From the NCBI GenBank assembly GCA_002238825.1, contig MPNC01000003.1, positions 124,001 through 188,000 on the forward strand: a DNA stretch of 64,000 nt, read 5' to 3'. Position 1 is the first letter of the stretch. Each line of letters begins with the position of its first letter. Source of the DNA: SAR202 cluster bacterium bin87. Its GTDB lineage: Bacteria > Chloroflexota > Dehalococcoidia > Lucifugimonadales > UBA3495. Shown here in pieces: positions 35,751-46,953 of the stretch. Both the position numbers and the translations under genes were made by a program. The notes under the pieces were generated by a model. The model saw only the letters and a list, made by a program, of their open reading frames with translations. It was not told where the DNA came from and did not search any database.

Positions 35751-35860
35751 GTCAGAAGCAGGATTTTCAAGATTTTGGGATTATCAGGATTGGGATGGTG
35801 CCGTGATGGAGAACTCCCAATCCTGCCCAATCATAAAATCCCGTGGATCCTGCTTCTGAC
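35751..35860. repeat. Family B palindromic repeat, copy 1
   Basis: About 110 bp with inverted arms: GTCAGAAGCAGGATTTTCAA with GATTTTGGGATTATCAGGATTGGGA, against TCCCAATCCTGCCCAATCAT with AAAATCCCGTGGATCCTGCTTCTGAC. It is notably AT-richer than the chromosome. Other copies are at 59722 and 60494. Confidence 0.85.
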
Positions 35861-35903
35861 GATTTACGCAACCGGGCTGTCGAGCGATGCAGGGCCTTTT
35901 CAA

Positions 35904-36010
35904 AGTCATCGCGAGGAGCAAAGCGACGTGGCGATCCCGTCGATGAAACAATGTTTTCCCGTATGAGTCATGCTCCCGGAGCGAAATTGCCGCGCTTCGC
36001 TCGCAATGAC
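35904..36010. repeat. Family A palindromic repeat, copy 5 (inverted)
   Basis: Reverse orientation relative to copy 1: begins GTCATCGCGAGGAGCAAAGC and ends GCCGCGCTTCGCTCGCAATGAC. Lies just downstream of the family B copy, in the 685-bp region between the radical-SAM gene start and pyrR. Confidence 0.85.
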
Positions 36011-36024
36011 AAAAGCTACTTTAA

Positions 36025-36827
<803 letters not shown>

Positions 36828-36828
<1 letters not shown>

Positions 36829-37859
36829 TGGCAACCGGACAGGCTATCGAAACGGCTCCCGCGTCCGGCACGTTCACGCCCGTGGACAGCCGGCGTCGCC
36901 ACGTGCTGGACCTGGACGATTTCACGGCGGAGGAGATCACGGCGGTGCTGGACGACGCGGCCGCCATGCGCGAAGTGCTGTCCCGCGACGTCAAGAAGGT
37001 GCCGACCCTGCGTGGCAAGGTCGTGGTCACCCTGTTCTACGAGGCGAGCACCCGCACCCGCATCTCCTTCGAGGAAGCCGGCAAGATCCTCAGCGCCGAC
37101 GTGATCAACATGACCGCCACCGCCAGCAGCGTCGAAAAAGGCGAGTCCCTGCTGAACACCGGCCTCACTCTGCAGGCCATGGGCGTGGACGCCATAGTGG
37201 TCCGGCACCCCCACTCCGGCGCGCCGCACTTCCTGGCCCGGAGCCTCAAGAACGTGGCTGTAATCAACGCCGGCGACGGAGCGCACGCCCACCCCACTCA
37301 GGGCCTGCTGGACCTGTACACCGCCCGTGACCACCTGGGGGACCTGGAGGGTCGCAAGGTTGTCATCGTGGGCGACGTGCTGCACAGCCGAGTCGCCCGT
37401 TCGGCCGTCTGGGGTTTCGCTCATTTGGGCGCCAGCGTCGTGCTCTGCGGCCCGCCCACGCTGCTGCCCGACCCCTTCACGTCGGCGGGATGGGGACCCG
37501 GCGGGAACGGAGCACACAATCCGCTAGCCAATGTGCGGATACAGCCGGACCTGGACGCCGCCATTGAGGGGGCCGACCTGGTGATGGCGTTGCGGCTGCA
37601 GCTGGAGCGGCAGAAGGTCGGGTTCTTCCCCAGCATGCGGGAGTACATCCGCCGCTGGCAGGTGAACGACGCGCGTATGGCCCGCGCCAACCCCGATGCG
37701 CTGCTGATGCACCCGGGCCCGATGAACGAGGGCATTGAGGTCAGCACCGCGCTGGCCCACGGAGAACGCTCCCTGATCGAAGAGCAGGTCACCAACGGCG
37801 TGGCAATCCGCATGGCGCTGCTGTACCAGCTGGTGGGTTCCGGATCGGGCGGCGACTGA
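36828..37859 (+). CDS. pyrB: Aspartate carbamoyltransferase, catalytic subunit
   Basis: 343 aa from ATG 36828 (TGATG junction with pyrR). It catalyses carbamoyl phosphate + aspartate to N-carbamoylaspartate, the committed step of pyrimidine synthesis. The carbamoyl-phosphate loop is LFYEASTRTRISFEEAG; the 80s loop is TASSVEKGES; NAGDGAHAHPTQGLLDLYT and VVIVGDVLHSRVARS are the second domain's signatures, and LLMHPGPMNEGIEV is near the C-terminus. An insertion near GWGPGGNGAHN is a little longer than in E. coli PyrB. No regulatory pyrI chain is seen, in keeping with PyrB trimers encoded beside dihydroorotase. Confidence 0.95.
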
Positions 37860-37861
37860 CT

Positions 37862-39238
37862 ATGGCAACAACCAACCACATCGGACTGATCCTGATCGCC
37901 GGCGGGCGCGTGATTGATCCCGCCAACGGCGTGGATGCAGTGGCCGACGTACTGGTCAGCGATGGCGTGGTGCGCGCAGTCGCCCCCAGCATCCCGGCCG
38001 AATCGGTCGGTGAACATGGTCACGTAATCAACGCGGCTGGTCTGGTGGTCGCCCCCGGGTTCATCGACATCCACGCGCACCTGCGGGAGCCGGGGTACGA
38101 ATACAAGGAGACCATCGCGACGGGCGCGGCGGCGGCAGCCCGCGGCGGGTTCACCACTGTGTGCGCCATGCCCAACACCGACCCGGCCGTGGACAACGAG
38201 GCGGTGGTGGAGTTGGTCAATCGCCGCGCCGCCGACGCGGCAGTACGGGTGCGCGTCATCGGATGCGTCAGCCGCGGCCGCGCTGGGCATGAGCTGGCCG
38301 ACATGGAAGAACTGGCCTCGGCCGGCGTGGTGGCGTTCAGCGACGACGGCGACCCGGTGCGCGACGCGGGCCTGATGCGCATGGCGCTGACCTACAGCCG
38401 GGACCTCGGCCCGCCCATAAGCAACCACTGTCAGGACCATGGCTTGTGTTGCGGCGGCGTCATGGCCGAGGGCTGGGTCAGCAGCCGCCTGGGACTGCCC
38501 GGCATCCCGGCGGTGGCCGAGGAGGCAATGGTGGCCCGGGACATCGCGCTGGCCGAGCTGACCGGCGGCCGGCTCCACTTGGCGCACCTGAGCACCGCTG
38601 GCAGCGTGTCCATGGTGCGCGAGGCCAAGGAGCGCGGCATCGCGGTGACCGCCGAGGTTTGCCCCCACCACCTTTGGTTGACCGACGAGTGGGCCCTGGG
38701 CGGCAAGGGGGATGCTGAGGCCACGGGCGCGATGGCCTACGACACCGCCACCAAGGTCTACCCGCCCTTGCGGAGCCATGCGGACGTGGTGGCCTGTCTC
38801 GCCGGCCTGGCCGACGGCACCATCGATTGCGTCGCCACCGACCACGCGCCCCACGAGCGGGCCAGCAAGGAATGCACCTACAACGACGCGGCCTTCGGCA
38901 TCAGCGTGCTGGAAACGGCTTTGGGTACCCTGATGGCGCCGGTGCGCCGGGGTTCGATCGACCTGACCACCATGATCCATCGGCTTACCGTCGGACCGGC
39001 CCGGGTGCTGGGCGATGACTTTGCACCGTTCGCGTCCCTGACGCCGGGGACGCCCGCCGACCTGGTTATTTTCGATCCCAACGCGCGCTGGACGGTGGAC
39101 GTGAACCGGTTCGCATCCCTGGGCCGCAACACCCCGCTGGACGGCGTGGAACTGCAGGGGCAGGTCGCGGCGACAATGGTTGCGGGGCGGACCGTATTCG
39201 AGGAGGAAACCCTGTTGAAGCAAGGAGCAAGTGCATGA
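37862..39238 (+). CDS. pyrC: Dihydroorotase (class I)
   Basis: 458 aa. It cyclises N-carbamoylaspartate to dihydroorotate. Class I motifs: APGFIDIHAHLREPGYEYKE (HxH metal site), TTVCAMPNTDPAVD, GVVAFSDDGDPV (where some members have a metal-bridging Asp), NHCQDHGL, LHLAHLSTAGS and DHAPHERASKE (catalytic Asp). GTPADLVIFDPNA closes the amidohydrolase fold. It starts two bases after the pyrB stop and its own stop overlaps carA (ATGA), so translation is coupled. PyrB and class I PyrC often form a complex, which the gene order suggests. Confidence 0.95.
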   Translation: MATTNHIGLILIAGGRVIDPANGVDAVADVLVSDGVVRAVAPSIPAESVGEHGHVINAAGLVVAPGFIDIHAHLREPGYEYKETIATGAAAAARGGFTTVCAMPNTDPAVDNEAVVELVNRRAADAAVRVRVIGCVSRGRAGHELADMEELASAGVVAFSDDGDPVRDAGLMRMALTYSRDLGPPISNHCQDHGLCCGGVMAEGWVSSRLGLPGIPAVAEEAMVARDIALAELTGGRLHLAHLSTAGSVSMVREAKERGIAVTAEVCPHHLWLTDEWALGGKGDAEATGAMAYDTATKVYPPLRSHADVVACLAGLADGTIDCVATDHAPHERASKECTYNDAAFGISVLETALGTLMAPVRRGSIDLTTMIHRLTVGPARVLGDDFAPFASLTPGTPADLVIFDPNARWTVDVNRFASLGRNTPLDGVELQGQVAATMVAGRTVFEEETLLKQGASA

Positions 39239-40365
39239 CCCGTCCGGTACACCTGGCCCTGGAAGACGGATCCGTCTTCACCGGCGAGTCATTTGGAGCG
39301 CAGCGGGACGGCTGGGGCGAGGTGGTCTTCAACACCACCATGACCGGCTACCAGGAGGTGCTGACCGACCCCTCCTACGCGGGCCAAATGGTCGCGCTCA
39401 CCTATCCTTTGGTGGGCAACTACGGCATCAATCGCCGGGACTTCGAATCCCGGCGAATTCAGGTTTCGGCCCTGATCGTCCGCCAGCACTGCGACCTGCC
39501 CAGCCACGCCTCCAGCGACATGACCCTGGACGCCTTCCTGTGGGAATACAACATCCCCGGCATCAGCGGCGTGGACACCCGCGCGCTGACCCGCCGCCTG
39601 CGCACCCGTGGCGCGATGACCGGCCTGATCACCGCCGACGATCCGGACCGCGCGCTGCAACGGCTGGCCGAGATTCCCCGCTACGACGACCTGGACCTGG
39701 TGAGCACGGTCACCACGCCCGGCGCGTACGCCTGGGACCACGGTGAGCAGGAGGGATACCCGATGTCGTCACCGCCGGCTGGAGTGCGGCGCATTTTGGT
39801 CACCGATGCCGGCGTGAAGTACAACATCCTGCGCCTGTTGCAGAGCCGGGGCTGCGAGGTCATCGCCGTGCCCGCCTACACGCCGGCCGAGGACATGCTC
39901 GCCATGCAGCCCAACGGCGTGCTGCTGTCGCCCGGACCGGGCGACCCCGAGCTGCTGGGCGGCATTGTGGAAAACCTGGGTCGGCTCGTCGGCCGGGTTC
40001 CCATCATGGGCATTTGCCTGGGTCACCAGCTGGCCGCCCGCGCGCTGGGCGCCGGCACCTACAAACTCAAGTTCGGGCACCGGGGCGGCAACCATCCGGT
40101 GAAGGACCTGCTGACCGAGCGGGTGCATATCACCGCGCAGAACCACGGTTACGCGGTCTCCTCGGACAACCTGCCTCCCGGCCTCGAGGTGTCCCACATC
40201 AACCTGAACGACTACACCGTGGAGGGCCTGCGCCACCGGGAACTGCCCCTGTTCACCATCCAGTACCACTCCGAAGCCTCGCCCGGCCCCCAGGACAACG
40301 AATACCTGTTCGACCGCTTCCTGGCCATGGTGGACGACGCCAAGCCTGCGGAGCGGGTGTTGTAA
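39235..40365 (+). CDS. carA: Carbamoyl phosphate synthase small (glutaminase) subunit
   Basis: 376 aa. It hydrolyses glutamine and channels ammonia to CarB. The N-terminal CPSase_sm domain shows LALEDGSVFTGESFGA, VFNTTMTGYQEVLTDPSYAGQMV and YPLVGNYGIN; the class I amidotransferase domain has GPGDPELLG, GICLGHQLAARALGA with catalytic Cys261, and FTIQYHSEASPGP with the His/Glu of the triad. The ATG overlaps the pyrC stop by four bases. Standard length; no missing residues noted. Confidence 0.96.
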   Translation: MTRPVHLALEDGSVFTGESFGAQRDGWGEVVFNTTMTGYQEVLTDPSYAGQMVALTYPLVGNYGINRRDFESRRIQVSALIVRQHCDLPSHASSDMTLDAFLWEYNIPGISGVDTRALTRRLRTRGAMTGLITADDPDRALQRLAEIPRYDDLDLVSTVTTPGAYAWDHGEQEGYPMSSPPAGVRRILVTDAGVKYNILRLLQSRGCEVIAVPAYTPAEDMLAMQPNGVLLSPGPGDPELLGGIVENLGRLVGRVPIMGICLGHQLAARALGAGTYKLKFGHRGGNHPVKDLLTERVHITAQNHGYAVSSDNLPPGLEVSHINLNDYTVEGLRHRELPLFTIQYHSEASPGPQDNEYLFDRFLAMVDDAKPAERVL

Positions 40366-40414
40366 CGTCCTCGCCTTCGACTGCACCCAACGTTAAGACT
40401 GGAGCTTCCATCAC

Positions 40415-40840
40415 ATGACCGGATTTACCGCCTTTCTGCTGGAGCAGGGCATTGAAACCCAGCTACCCATCGGCTTGAACGAAACGCTGGGCCTGCTGGA
40501 AGAGGTGGTGCCCACCTTCGCCCACGACGGCCACGGCTACCTGCTGGCGGCAGTGAGCCGCGGACAACTGGGCGCTCGCTGGGAACTGGCCGTGAAGGTC
40601 ACTGACCAGGGAACCGGTCAGCCGATCAGCGACGAGCCGGTGGGGTTTGTCCACGCCATCAACGTGGGGCCGGACGCTACCGATTTCGTCATACCGCCGC
40701 GCACGCCCGAGGGCGGCATCGACCTGGCGCATTTTGACGCCGAGGGAGCCTTCTTCGGCGCGTTCATTTTCCAGATGATCAATGCGCTCACCGAGCGCAA
40801 CCTGATGGAGCTGCCCGGCTCCATGCCCCGTTTTTCCTGA
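40415..40840 (+). CDS. Hypothetical protein between carA and carB
   Basis: 141 aa, not recognised. It is soluble with no signal peptide or transmembrane segment. Readable features: a helical N-terminus [33 protein letters not shown], a beta-rich centre [16 protein letters not shown] with [14 protein letters not shown], and a C-terminal helix with [18 protein letters not shown]. It begins 49 bp after carA and ends 10 bp before carB, on the same strand and with normal base composition, so it is part of the pyr transcript. It could be an accessory or regulator of carbamoyl-phosphate synthase. It is not PyrI: no zinc-binding cysteines are present. Confidence 0.7.
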   Translation: MTGFTAFLLEQGIETQLPIGLNETLGLLEEVVPTFAHDGHGYLLAAVSRGQLGARWELAVKVTDQGTGQPISDEPVGFVHAINVGPDATDFVIPPRTPEGGIDLAHFDAEGAFFGAFIFQMINALTERNLMELPGSMPRFS

Positions 40841-40850
40841 CCACTGGTCC

Positions 40851-43800
40851 ATGGCCACAGAGGACACTGCATTGACTGACGCTCCACAACAACCCCGCAA
40901 GGTACTGGTTATCGGGTCTGGCCCCATCGTGATCGGGCAGGCCGCCGAGTTCGACTACGCCGGCACCCAGGCGTGCAAGGCGCTCCGCGAAGAAGGCGTA
41001 GAGGTGGTCTTGGTCAACTCCAACCCGGCCACCATCATGACCGACCGGGACGTTGCCGACCGCGTATACATCGAACCGCTCACCGTTCCAGTGCTGGAAC
41101 GCATCATCGCCCATGAGCGTCCCGACGGCGTCCTGCCCACCCTGGGGGGGCAGACCGGCCTGAACCTGGCCGTGGCCCTGGCCGACGCCGGCGTGCTGGA
41201 TCGCTACGACGTGCGGCTCCTCGGCACCCCGCTGGAGACCATCCGCAAGGCCGAGGACCGGGACTTCTTCCGCCAGTTTCTGACCGACATCGGCGAGCCC
41301 ATGCCACCCAACCGCACCGTCTCCACCATGGAGGAGGCGATGGCGTACCGCGCCGAAATGGGGTTGCCTCTGGTGATCCGTCCGGCATACACCCTGGGCG
41401 GCACCGGCGGCGGCATCGCCGACACTGAGGAGGAGTTCCAGGCCTTTGTTGAGAGCGGCCTGGCGGCCAGCCCCATCAGCCAGGTGCTGCTGGAACGCTC
41501 CCTGGTGGGCTGGAAGGAGGTCGAATACGAGGTCATCCGCGACGGGGCCGATAACTGCATCACCATCTGCAACATGGAGAATTTAGACCCCATGGGCGCC
41601 CACACCGGTGACAGCATCGTCGTGGCGCCCAGCCAGACGCTGACCGACAAGGAGTACCAGATGCTCCGGACGGCCAGCCTCAAGATCATCCGGGGCCTGG
41701 GCATCGAGGGCGGGTGCAACATCCAGCTGGCCCTGCGGCCGCATCCCGACGCCATGCGCAACCGGCCCGGCGATTGGGACGCCGACTCGGATTACTACGT
41801 TATCGAAGTCAATCCCCGGGTCAGCAGGTCTTCCGCGCTGGCCAGCAAGGCGACGGGCTACCCCATTGCCCGGGTCTCCGCGAAGATTGCCGTGGGCCGG
41901 CGTCTCGATGAGATCCCCAACGCGGTAACCGGCAGCACCGGCGCGGCCTTCGAGCCGGCGCTGGACTACTGCGTGGTCAAGATACCCCGCTGGCCCTTCG
42001 ACAAGTTTCCCGATGGCGACCGGAACGTAACCACCCAGATGAAGGCCACCGGCGAGGTCATGGCCATCGACCGCAGCTTCGAGGCGGCCCTGCAGAAGGC
42101 GACCCGCGCCCTGGAGCAGCCCAACACCTCCCTGCTCTGGGAGGCCCAGGACTGGCGCGGCCTGAGCATCCGTGACGGCTATCAGCAGTTGCTCGATGCG
42201 CTGCCCCTCCATCCCAACGACCTGCGGCTGTGGGGATTGACGGCAGCCCTGCGCCGGGGGATCACCCGCGACCAGCTGGTGGCGCACACCAGCATCGACC
42301 CGTGGTTCATCGCCGCGCTGGAGCGCATCGTCGACCAGGAACGGCGGCTGCTGGGCAACCCACTGGCGCCGCCCATACTGCTGGCTTCCAAGCGGCTGGG
42401 GTTTTCCGACGCGGAGATTGCCACTCTCTCGGGCCTCCTGCCCGAACAGGTGCGGCAATTGCGCCTGCAGCACGGGATCAAGCCGGTTTTCAAGATGGTC
42501 GATACGTGCGCGGCGGAGTTCGAGGCAGCGACGCCCTATTACTACAGCGCCTACGACACCGAGAACGAGGCGCCGCCACTGGAAGGCCCCAAGGCCATCG
42601 TCATCGGGAGCGGGCCGATACGCATCGGGCAGGGCATCGAGTTTGACTACTGCAGCGTGCACGCGGCATGGGCCCTCTCGCAGGAGGGGGTGGCCAGCAT
42701 CATGGTCAACTCCAACCCGGAAACGGTGTCCACAGACTTCGATACCAGCGACCGGCTCTACTTCGAACCATTGGACGAGGAGGCCGTTCGCGATATCATC
42801 GACAACGAGACGGTGGACGACAACCCGCCGCCCAGCCTGGTGCAGTTCGGCGGGCAGACCGCCATCAACCTGTCCCAGTCACTGGCCGCGGTCGGCCTGC
42901 CCATCCTGGGCTCCAGCGCCGAGGCCATCGATATTGCCAGTGACCGGCAGAAGTTCGAGCGGTTCCTGGTCAACCTGGGCATCCCCCAACCGCCCGGCGG
43001 TACCGTGCAGTCCGTGGACCAGGCCCTGCGCGTCGCCCAGCGTATCGGCTACCCCGTGGTGGTGCGGCCCAGCTACGTCCTGGGCGGACGCGCCATGGAA
43101 ATCGTGCGCAACGCCACGGAGCTGATCCGCTACCTGACCATCGCCACGGAGGTCACACCGGAACGCGAGGTCCTAGTGGATCACTACATGGAAGGCCGCG
43201 AGTGCGAGGTGGACGCCATCTGCGACGGCGAGCACGTCCTGATCCCCGGGATCATGGAGCACGTCGAACGAGCCGGCGTCCATAGCGGCGACTCCATGGC
43301 CATCTACCCGGGCCTGAACCTCACCGAGGAGGAAGTCGACACGCTGGTGGACTACACCACGCGCATCGGGCTGGCCCTGGGCGTGCGCGGGCTGATGAAC
43401 ATCCAGTTCGTGCTGCAGGGCGGCAATGCGTACCGCAGCCCCAGCGTGAGCCCGTCCGACGAGGCGAACGACACCACTGTGTACGTGCTCGAGGTCAACC
43501 CCCGGGGCAGCCGGACCATACCGTTCATATCCAAGGTCACCGGCGTACCGGTGGCCAACCTGGCCACCCGGGTCATGCTCAACGCCAAGCTGAAGGACAT
43601 GGGCTACCAGGGAGGGCTCTGGCCGAAGCAGAAACTGGTCGGCATCAAGGCGCCGGTGTTCTCAATGTCCAAGCTGGTGGGCGTCGACTGGTACATGGGG
43701 CCGGAGATGAAGTCCACCGGCGAGGTCATGGGCATTGACCGGGACTTCACGGGCGCGCTGACCAAGGCGCTGCAGGCGGCCAGCATCAACCTGTCGCCCG

Positions 43801-44207
43801 GCATGGGCGTGCTGCTCAGCATCTCCGACCAGGCCAAGGCGGACTCGCTGCCGCTGATCCGCGGGCTGGCCGACGCCGGGTGCCAGCTTTACGCCACCGA
43901 GGGCACGGCAGCCATGATCACCGCCATGGACCTGCCCGTGACAACCATTACCAAACGGATCGGCCAGGGATCGCCGGACGTGCTGGACGTGATCAACGAC
44001 GGCACCGTCGGCGCGGTGGTCAACACCCTGTCAGGCGACTCTTCGGTAATGCGGGACGGGTTCTACATCCGCCGGGCCGCGGTGGAGCGGCGCATCCCCT
44101 GTTTCACTTCGCTGGACACGGCTCGGGCAGCCATGGAGAGCATGCTGACCGGCCTGGACAACTACAGCATCCTGACCACGGACGAATACCTGGCAATGTC
44201 CAGCTAG
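40851..44207 (+). CDS. carB: Carbamoyl phosphate synthase large subunit
   Basis: 1118 aa, complete. It makes carbamoyl phosphate from bicarbonate, ammonia and two ATP. Two homologous halves each carry an ATP-grasp domain: the first begins [23 protein letters not shown] with [15 protein letters not shown]; the second [20 protein letters not shown] with [33 protein letters not shown] and [16 protein letters not shown] are the nucleotide loops. The C-terminal MGS-like domain ([28 protein letters not shown]) would bind allosteric ligands. A 17-residue N-terminal extension precedes the family start; translation may begin at TTG 40872. An ~20-residue insertion ([12 protein letters not shown]) interrupts the second half. 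Confidence 0.96.
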   Translation: MATEDTALTDAPQQPRKVLVIGSGPIVIGQAAEFDYAGTQACKALREEGVEVVLVNSNPATIMTDRDVADRVYIEPLTVPVLERIIAHERPDGVLPTLGGQTGLNLAVALADAGVLDRYDVRLLGTPLETIRKAEDRDFFRQFLTDIGEPMPPNRTVSTMEEAMAYRAEMGLPLVIRPAYTLGGTGGGIADTEEEFQAFVESGLAASPISQVLLERSLVGWKEVEYEVIRDGADNCITICNMENLDPMGAHTGDSIVVAPSQTLTDKEYQMLRTASLKIIRGLGIEGGCNIQLALRPHPDAMRNRPGDWDADSDYYVIEVNPRVSRSSALASKATGYPIARVSAKIAVGRRLDEIPNAVTGSTGAAFEPALDYCVVKIPRWPFDKFPDGDRNVTTQMKATGEVMAIDRSFEAALQKATRALEQPNTSLLWEAQDWRGLSIRDGYQQLLDALPLHPNDLRLWGLTAALRRGITRDQLVAHTSIDPWFIAALERIVDQERRLLGNPLAPPILLASKRLGFSDAEIATLSGLLPEQVRQLRLQHGIKPVFKMVDTCAAEFEAATPYYYSAYDTENEAPPLEGPKAIVIGSGPIRIGQGIEFDYCSVHAAWALSQEGVASIMVNSNPETVSTDFDTSDRLYFEPLDEEAVRDIIDNETVDDNPPPSLVQFGGQTAINLSQSLAAVGLPILGSSAEAIDIASDRQKFERFLVNLGIPQPPGGTVQSVDQALRVAQRIGYPVVVRPSYVLGGRAMEIVRNATELIRYLTIATEVTPEREVLVDHYMEGRECEVDAICDGEHVLIPGIMEHVERAGVHSGDSMAIYPGLNLTEEEVDTLVDYTTRIGLALGVRGLMNIQFVLQGGNAYRSPSVSPSDEANDTTVYVLEVNPRGSRTIPFISKVTGVPVANLATRVMLNAKLKDMGYQGGLWPKQKLVGIKAPVFSMSKLVGVDWYMGPEMKSTGEVMGIDRDFTGALTKALQAASINLSPGMGVLLSISDQAKADSLPLIRGLADAGCQLYATEGTAAMITAMDLPVTTITKRIGQGSPDVLDVINDGTVGAVVNTLSGDSSVMRDGFYIRRAAVERRIPCFTSLDTARAAMESMLTGLDNYSILTTDEYLAMSS

Positions 44208-44239
44208 CCGGCGGTTAGGGGACGGACTGAGGCTGCCCG

Positions 44240-45193
44240 CTAGAAGTCGACCTCGACGCCGATGTTGAGTTGTTCGGAGCGGTCCAGGACCAGCTTGGCG
44301 GCCGCGACGTCGGCCAAGCCGGTGCCCATCAGCTTGCAATAGATGATTTCGTCCGGAGCAGTCCTGCCGGGAACAAGACCGACGGCCACGTGGCGCAGTT
44401 CGTGGAACTGGCTCCACCGGATCAGACCGCGATCGACCGCCGCGTTGATGTCGCCGCACTCCAGCGGGGCCTGTTCCAGGGAGTCGAGAAACAGCCGGCT
44501 GGCCCTGGTCAGAACCTCGTCGTCCACCTCGTGACTGCGCGGCGTGGTTGGCCCGGCTCCGATCACTGTGGCGCCTGCGGCCAGCCATTCGCCCTGGACA
44601 ACCGGGGTGGCCGCCGGAGCGATGCCGATGACCACGGCGCAATCCGCCACCGCGTCCCGGTTAGCGTCCGCAGCGATCACCGGACGGCCCAGCTCCTCGG
44701 ACATGCGCGTTGCGAAAGCCTGGCGGCGTTCCGCGTTGCGGCTGTACGCGTAGATCTCACCGACGTCACGCACGGCGCAGGCGGCGCGCAGTTGGTCTCC
44801 GGCCTGGTTGCCGGTGCCAATGACGCCGAGGCGCGGGACCTCCGCGCTGGCGAGCATCCGCAGGGCGACGCCCGTGGTCGACCCGGTGCGCAGCTGTCCG
44901 AGGCGATTGGCCTGGGTATAGAGCAGCAGACGCCCGGACGCAGCGTCGTAAAGGCTGACCTGGAACGAATAGCCGTTGGCGGTGAAGGTAAAGGTCTTCA
45001 CGCCGAACACGCCGTCGTAGAATAACCCGCCGCCCATGACGGCCAGGTAACCGTTCGGGGAGTGGATCTTACGCCGGGTGAGGTTGGCGGCCTCCCCTCG
45101 GCCGTAGTTGGCCATCATCGACTCGATGGCCGGCAGCATCTCGGGGATGCCGGCGCAGCGGTCCACATCGGCGTCGGTCAAAAAGCGTGTCAT
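44240..45193 (-). CDS. Ornithine cyclodeaminase / mu-crystallin family protein
   Basis: 317 aa, NAD(P)-dependent. The N-terminal substrate domain includes AAIESMMANYGRG and KIHSPNGYLAVMGG; a conserved Lys in FGVKTFTF and QANRLGQLRTGSTTGVAL follow. The Rossmann domain is RLGVIGTGNQAGDQLRAACAV, and VIGAGPTTPRSHEVDDEVLTR is a typical family motif. Members include ornithine cyclodeaminase, alanine dehydrogenase and ketimine reductases; the sequence does not decide which. Converges on carB with 32 bp between. The ferredoxin gene lies 30 bp upstream on the same strand, suggesting a shared transcript. Confidence 0.88.
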   Translation of the reverse strand: MTRFLTDADVDRCAGIPEMLPAIESMMANYGRGEAANLTRRKIHSPNGYLAVMGGGLFYDGVFGVKTFTFTANGYSFQVSLYDAASGRLLLYTQANRLGQLRTGSTTGVALRMLASAEVPRLGVIGTGNQAGDQLRAACAVRDVGEIYAYSRNAERRQAFATRMSEELGRPVIAADANRDAVADCAVVIGIAPAATPVVQGEWLAAGATVIGAGPTTPRSHEVDDEVLTRASRLFLDSLEQAPLECGDINAAVDRGLIRWSQFHELRHVAVGLVPGRTAPDEIIYCKLMGTGLADVAAAKLVLDRSEQLNIGVEVDF

Positions 45194-45223
45194 GGCAGTT
45201 GCTCAAGGCGCAAACGGGCAGGG

Positions 45224-45463
45224 CTACGAGAAGTAGAGCCGGTTTGTCCGGATGTATGCCCGCATATCGGCGGGTACGGTGAACTCGTCGAATATGGCCT
45301 GTACCGGGCAGACTGCCACGCAATAGGCGCAGTCAATGCAGTCGTCGGGGTTGATGTAGTACATCGGCGCGTCGTCGTCGGAATGAATGCAATCCACGGG
45401 GCAAACATCGACGCAGGAGGCGTCCTTCACTCCCTCGCAAGGTTGTGTAATCACGAATGCCAT
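45224..45463 (-). CDS. 7Fe (3Fe-4S/4Fe-4S) ferredoxin
   Basis: 79 aa, a small cytoplasmic electron carrier. The first cluster motif is C-x7-C-x3-CP (TQPCEGVKDASCVDVCPVDC), in which the missing second Cys of a normal 4Fe site suggests a 3Fe-4S cluster; the second is DDCIDCAYCVAVCP, a full C-x2-C-x2-C-x3-CP 4Fe-4S site. The extra C-terminal tail (ADMRAYIRTNRLYF) is seen in FdxA-type ferredoxins. ATG has AGG about nine bases upstream. Its redox partner is not identifiable here. Confidence 0.93.
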   Translation of the reverse strand: MAFVITQPCEGVKDASCVDVCPVDCIHSDDDAPMYYINPDDCIDCAYCVAVCPVQAIFDEFTVPADMRAYIRTNRLYFS

Positions 45464-45860
45464 CAGATTACCTCGGCCACGGGCAATAAATCGTGGTCAG
45501 TTGCCCGCCAACAGACGGCCGGCGCAGACCATCGACGTCCCGCTAGTGCGGCGTATTCTGCGGTTTGACCCGATATTTTGTCAAGGCATACGGGCCGCAT
45601 ATTGCTATCGACGCCGGCAATACGTTTCGGGGGCCACGTACACGTAATGGGGCAAGCCGCCGTTCTGTTTCAGCCTTCATTTCCGGTGATGATCAGATCT
45701 TCGCGCAGCCGCATCCATTCATCCCCGAAGTCTTATTCCCGAAGACGACCGAGAACCCAAACATTGTAGGGAGAGCCGACCTGAGACCGCAGTGGCCGCG
45801 CTGCCAGACTGCGAAAAAGCCGGCATGGGCCCAGGTTGGGAGATCGACGCGGGCAATGAG

Positions 45861-45910
45861 TTGACAAAGATTATGGGTTTGCATTATCCGCCTCGTTGAT
45901 ATAGTATATC
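45861..45910 (+). promoter_or_regulatory. Possible promoter/operator for the LysR gene
   Basis: The 503-bp gap 45464-45966 shows no gene. Near its right end are TTGACA (45861-45866), an AT-rich stretch TTTGCATTATCC, and a perfect 13-bp palindrome GATATAGTATATC (45898-45910) that contains a TATAGT hexamer. A palindrome upstream of a LysR gene is often its own binding site. Spacing of the -35-like box to either -10-like box is not ideal, so this is a candidate only. Confidence 0.35.
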
Positions 45911-45966
45911 GTCCATATTGCGGAATCGCTCCGTCGAAACACGCGGATTGCCAAGGTGTAGTGTCA

Positions 45967-46926
45967 ATGGAACTGCGAGAGATTATCAGCTTTTACCATG
46001 TAGCCAGGCTGCGGAGCGTTTCCAAGGCGGCTCGCAAGCTGGAACTGGGGCAGCCCACCGTAACTACCCACCTGAGAAAGCTGGAGGGCGAATTCGGCAT
46101 AACCCTCTTTGATCGGATCAAACGGCCCATACAGCTGACATCCGAAGGCACGCTGTTCTACGAGTTGGTGACGCCCATCGTGGAGTCCATTGACACCCTG
46201 AAAACGCAGATGGACTACTCCGAAGGGCGGGGTTCTTTCGTGGTCGGCGCGTATCCGGATATTGTTTCCTACCATATGCCCAGGCCGATTCGCCAGTTCC
46301 GCGCGCGTTATCCTGACGTGCGGATGCGCCTGGTCGCCCGCTCGTACGCCAACCTCATCCAACTGGTGAAGTCGGGCGAAGTGGACCTGGCCCTGTGCTC
46401 CGCTCCGCCGACCGATGATCCGTCCCTGGAGTTCTCCGAGCTATTCGACTACAACGTGGTGCTCATTACCGAGCCCGGCCACGACCTGCTGCACCGGGAC
46501 CCGGTTTCAATCGAGGATATGGCGAAGTTCCCGCTGATCCTGAACAGTCCGGAGAGCCTCAGCCGCCGTCGGGTGGAGCAGAAGCTTCGCGAAGGCAGCG
46601 TCAGCTACGACGTGGTCCTGGAGATGGACAACACCGAGATGATCAAGCGTTACGTGGCGATAGGCATGGGCATCGCCATCGTCAGCGACTTCACCCTGCA
46701 CCCGGAGGACCACGACCGACTGGCCGTGGTGCGCCTGGACCACATCTTCCCGTCGGCCAACATTGGCGTATGCACCCTGCGGGGCAAGTTCCACGGCCGG
46801 GGCGTCCGCAACTTCATCAACACCCTGGCGGAGAACCTTTCAGGCTTCCACGCCGACCTGTGGGACTGGGACGTCGATCACGGCGGCGAGCCGAGGCGGC
46901 AGGCGATCGCCAACGCCACCCAGTAG
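45967..46926 (+). CDS. LysR family transcriptional regulator
   Basis: 319 aa from ATG 45967 (AAGGTG nine bases upstream; a GTG at 45961 is less well spaced). The N-terminal winged HTH is ISFYHVARLRSVSKAARKLE followed by LGQPTVTTHLRKLEGEFGITLFDR, the classic LysR pattern; the linker helix follows at about residues 60-90. The effector domain contains FVVGAYPDIVSYHMP, VDLALCSAPPTDDPSLEF and IGMGIAIVSDFTL, close to the CysB/Cbl-like subgroup. The regulated genes are unknown; the ferredoxin/OCD genes lie on the opposite strand upstream and the aldolase downstream. A strong hairpin ends the gene. Confidence 0.92.
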   Translation: MELREIISFYHVARLRSVSKAARKLELGQPTVTTHLRKLEGEFGITLFDRIKRPIQLTSEGTLFYELVTPIVESIDTLKTQMDYSEGRGSFVVGAYPDIVSYHMPRPIRQFRARYPDVRMRLVARSYANLIQLVKSGEVDLALCSAPPTDDPSLEFSELFDYNVVLITEPGHDLLHRDPVSIEDMAKFPLILNSPESLSRRRVEQKLREGSVSYDVVLEMDNTEMIKRYVAIGMGIAIVSDFTLHPEDHDRLAVVRLDHIFPSANIGVCTLRGKFHGRGVRNFINTLAENLSGFHADLWDWDVDHGGEPRRQAIANATQ

Positions 46927-46953
46927 CGGGCGCAGCACAATTGAAATCAGAGA

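Noticed and set aside
41583-42662. Long minus-strand frame within carB
   Set aside because: No recognisable domain and no ribosome-binding site; carB motifs are continuous through this stretch.
45565-45864. 99-codon frame in the gap before the LysR gene
   Set aside because: No ribosome-binding site, no domain, and overlapping frames of similar length in the same gap.
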